In this document: positions 63,468 through 64,000 of the stretch, one piece after another
Layout of the letters: every line of letters starts with the position of its first letter
How positions within the stretch are numbered: the first letter of the stretch is position 1
From: Actinomyces sp. oral taxon 448 str. F0400
GTDB taxonomy: Bacteria > Actinomycetota > Actinomycetes > Actinomycetales > Actinomycetaceae
Length of the DNA stretch: 64,000 nucleotides
Direction: 5' to 3'
NCBI RefSeq assembly: GCF_000220835.1
Contig: NZ_GL985606.1
Coordinates: forward strand, 2,663,646 to 2,727,645
Program-made: the position numbers and the translations under genes
The notes under the pieces: model-generated
Seen by the model: only the letters and a program-made list of their open reading frames with translations
What the model was told of the DNA's origin: nothing
Database searches by the model: none

Positions 63468-64000
63468 ATGAGCCCGATGAGCACCTCCTCCGCCCGGTCC
63501 GCCGACCCCGACCTCTCCTTCGACCCGCCCCTGCCGTCCGCGGGCACCACGCCGGTGCGCGCCGTCCTGCTGGACGCCGACGGCGTCCTCCAGCTCATCG
63601 GCACACCCTGGTTCCAGGCGCTGTCCGAAGGCGGCGGCGAGACCTTCGCACGCGCACTTCTGTCCCAGGAGGGTCCGGCACTCTCGGGCCGGGAGTCCCT
63701 GCGGGACCTGCTGGAGCGTCTCGTCGTCGAGCTGAACCTGACGACCGGCGCCGAAGAGCTCATGACCCTGTGGCGGCGGGCCACCCCCGACCCGGTCGCT
63801 TGGGAGGCGGTTCGGGATCTGAGGGCCGCCGGCTATCTCACCGTGCTGGCGACCAATCAGCAGAAGGAGCGTCGCGAGTGGATGCGCACCGTGCTGGGCT
63901 ACGACGGCCTGTGCGACGTGGACGCCTACTCCTGCGTGCTGGGGGTGGCCAAGCCCGAGCCGGGCTATTTCCAGGCCGTTCTCGATGCGACGGATATGGG
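63468..64000 (+). CDS. HAD superfamily hydrolase, N-terminal part (runs off right edge)
   Basis: About 177 codons are visible. The nucleophile motif is VRAVLLDADGVLQLIG (DxDGV), the second motif is LTVLATNQQ, and the third reads CVLGVAKPEPGYFQAVLDAT with the conserved Lys. The cap domain lies between the first two. It is a phosphatase of HAD subfamily IA type; substrate unknown. The start may be ATG 63468 or ATG 63477; AGGA precedes the second by about 8 nt. Divergent from apeB. Confidence 0.85.
   Translation, partial: MSPMSTSSARSADPDLSFDPPLPSAGTTPVRAVLLDADGVLQLIGTPWFQALSEGGGETFARALLSQEGPALSGRESLRDLLERLVVELNLTTGAEELMTLWRRATPDPVAWEAVRDLRAAGYLTVLATNQQKERREWMRTVLGYDGLCDVDAYSCVLGVAKPEPGYFQAVLDATDM

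Overview
This is a 64 kb window of very GC-rich, densely coding DNA from an actinobacterium. The content fits an Actinomyces/Schaalia-like member of the Actinomycetales: a menaquinone pathway, a three-subunit succinate dehydrogenase/fumarate reductase, an arginine deiminase, the fdxA-dapC pair with dapD, TypA, VanW-type and oligopeptide ABC systems, and many leaderless promoters. Organism assignment is inference; no rRNA gene is present.

Layout. 1-7010: start of menC; ornithine carbamoyltransferase downstream of a glycine-betaine ABC transporter (proV-proW-proX); arginine deiminase. 7085-12520: menB, yagU, menA, menE and two small membrane proteins. 12629-16028: TetR regulator, a membrane protein overlapping a histidine phosphatase, and dapD. 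16191-19698: sdhCAB with ATGA overlaps. 19779-24878: methyltransferase, an AT-richer 1.1 kb gap, citrate synthase, dapC and fdxA. 25108-32511: two large low-complexity membrane proteins (one a VanW-domain protein with an acidic repeat region) and typA.

32694-41320 is the accessory heart of the window. It holds a promoter, a 72-aa protein and a 722-aa DUF6571-like protein with no signal peptide. A tandem array follows in which the C-terminal ~400 residues of that protein recur behind a signal or lipoprotein leader, joined by a nearly identical ~60-bp junction. One array member is split by a G10 tract, where loss of one G restores a 445-aa lipoprotein. Another member is a mosaic pseudogene and the last is truncated. 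This looks like a recombining, possibly phase-variable family of surface or immunity-like proteins.

41398-53932: a PH-like membrane protein, then two adjacent oligopeptide/dipeptide ABC operons, each with a fused double-ATPase. The binding protein of the second (52286-53932) appears circularly permuted: the usual C-terminal lobe comes before the usual N-terminal lobe. 54205-64000: LLM flavin oxidoreductase, bile-acid:sodium symporter family protein, BioY, a PLP-type protein, a NUDIX hydrolase, a patatin, an old-yellow-enzyme, a decayed ArsR (amber codon in the recognition helix) with a metal-ATPase remnant, an M18 aminopeptidase and the start of a HAD hydrolase.

Working together: men genes supply menaquinone to SdhCAB; gltA and sdh belong to the (partial) TCA cycle; dapD and dapC act in the succinylase branch of lysine/meso-DAP synthesis; arcA and the carbamoyltransferase could run arginine fermentation; proVWX, Opp and BioY import osmolytes, peptides and biotin. 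About fifteen genes carry a TAnnnT-like -10 box exactly 6-7 nt before the start codon, the signature of leaderless transcripts, and this decides several start calls.
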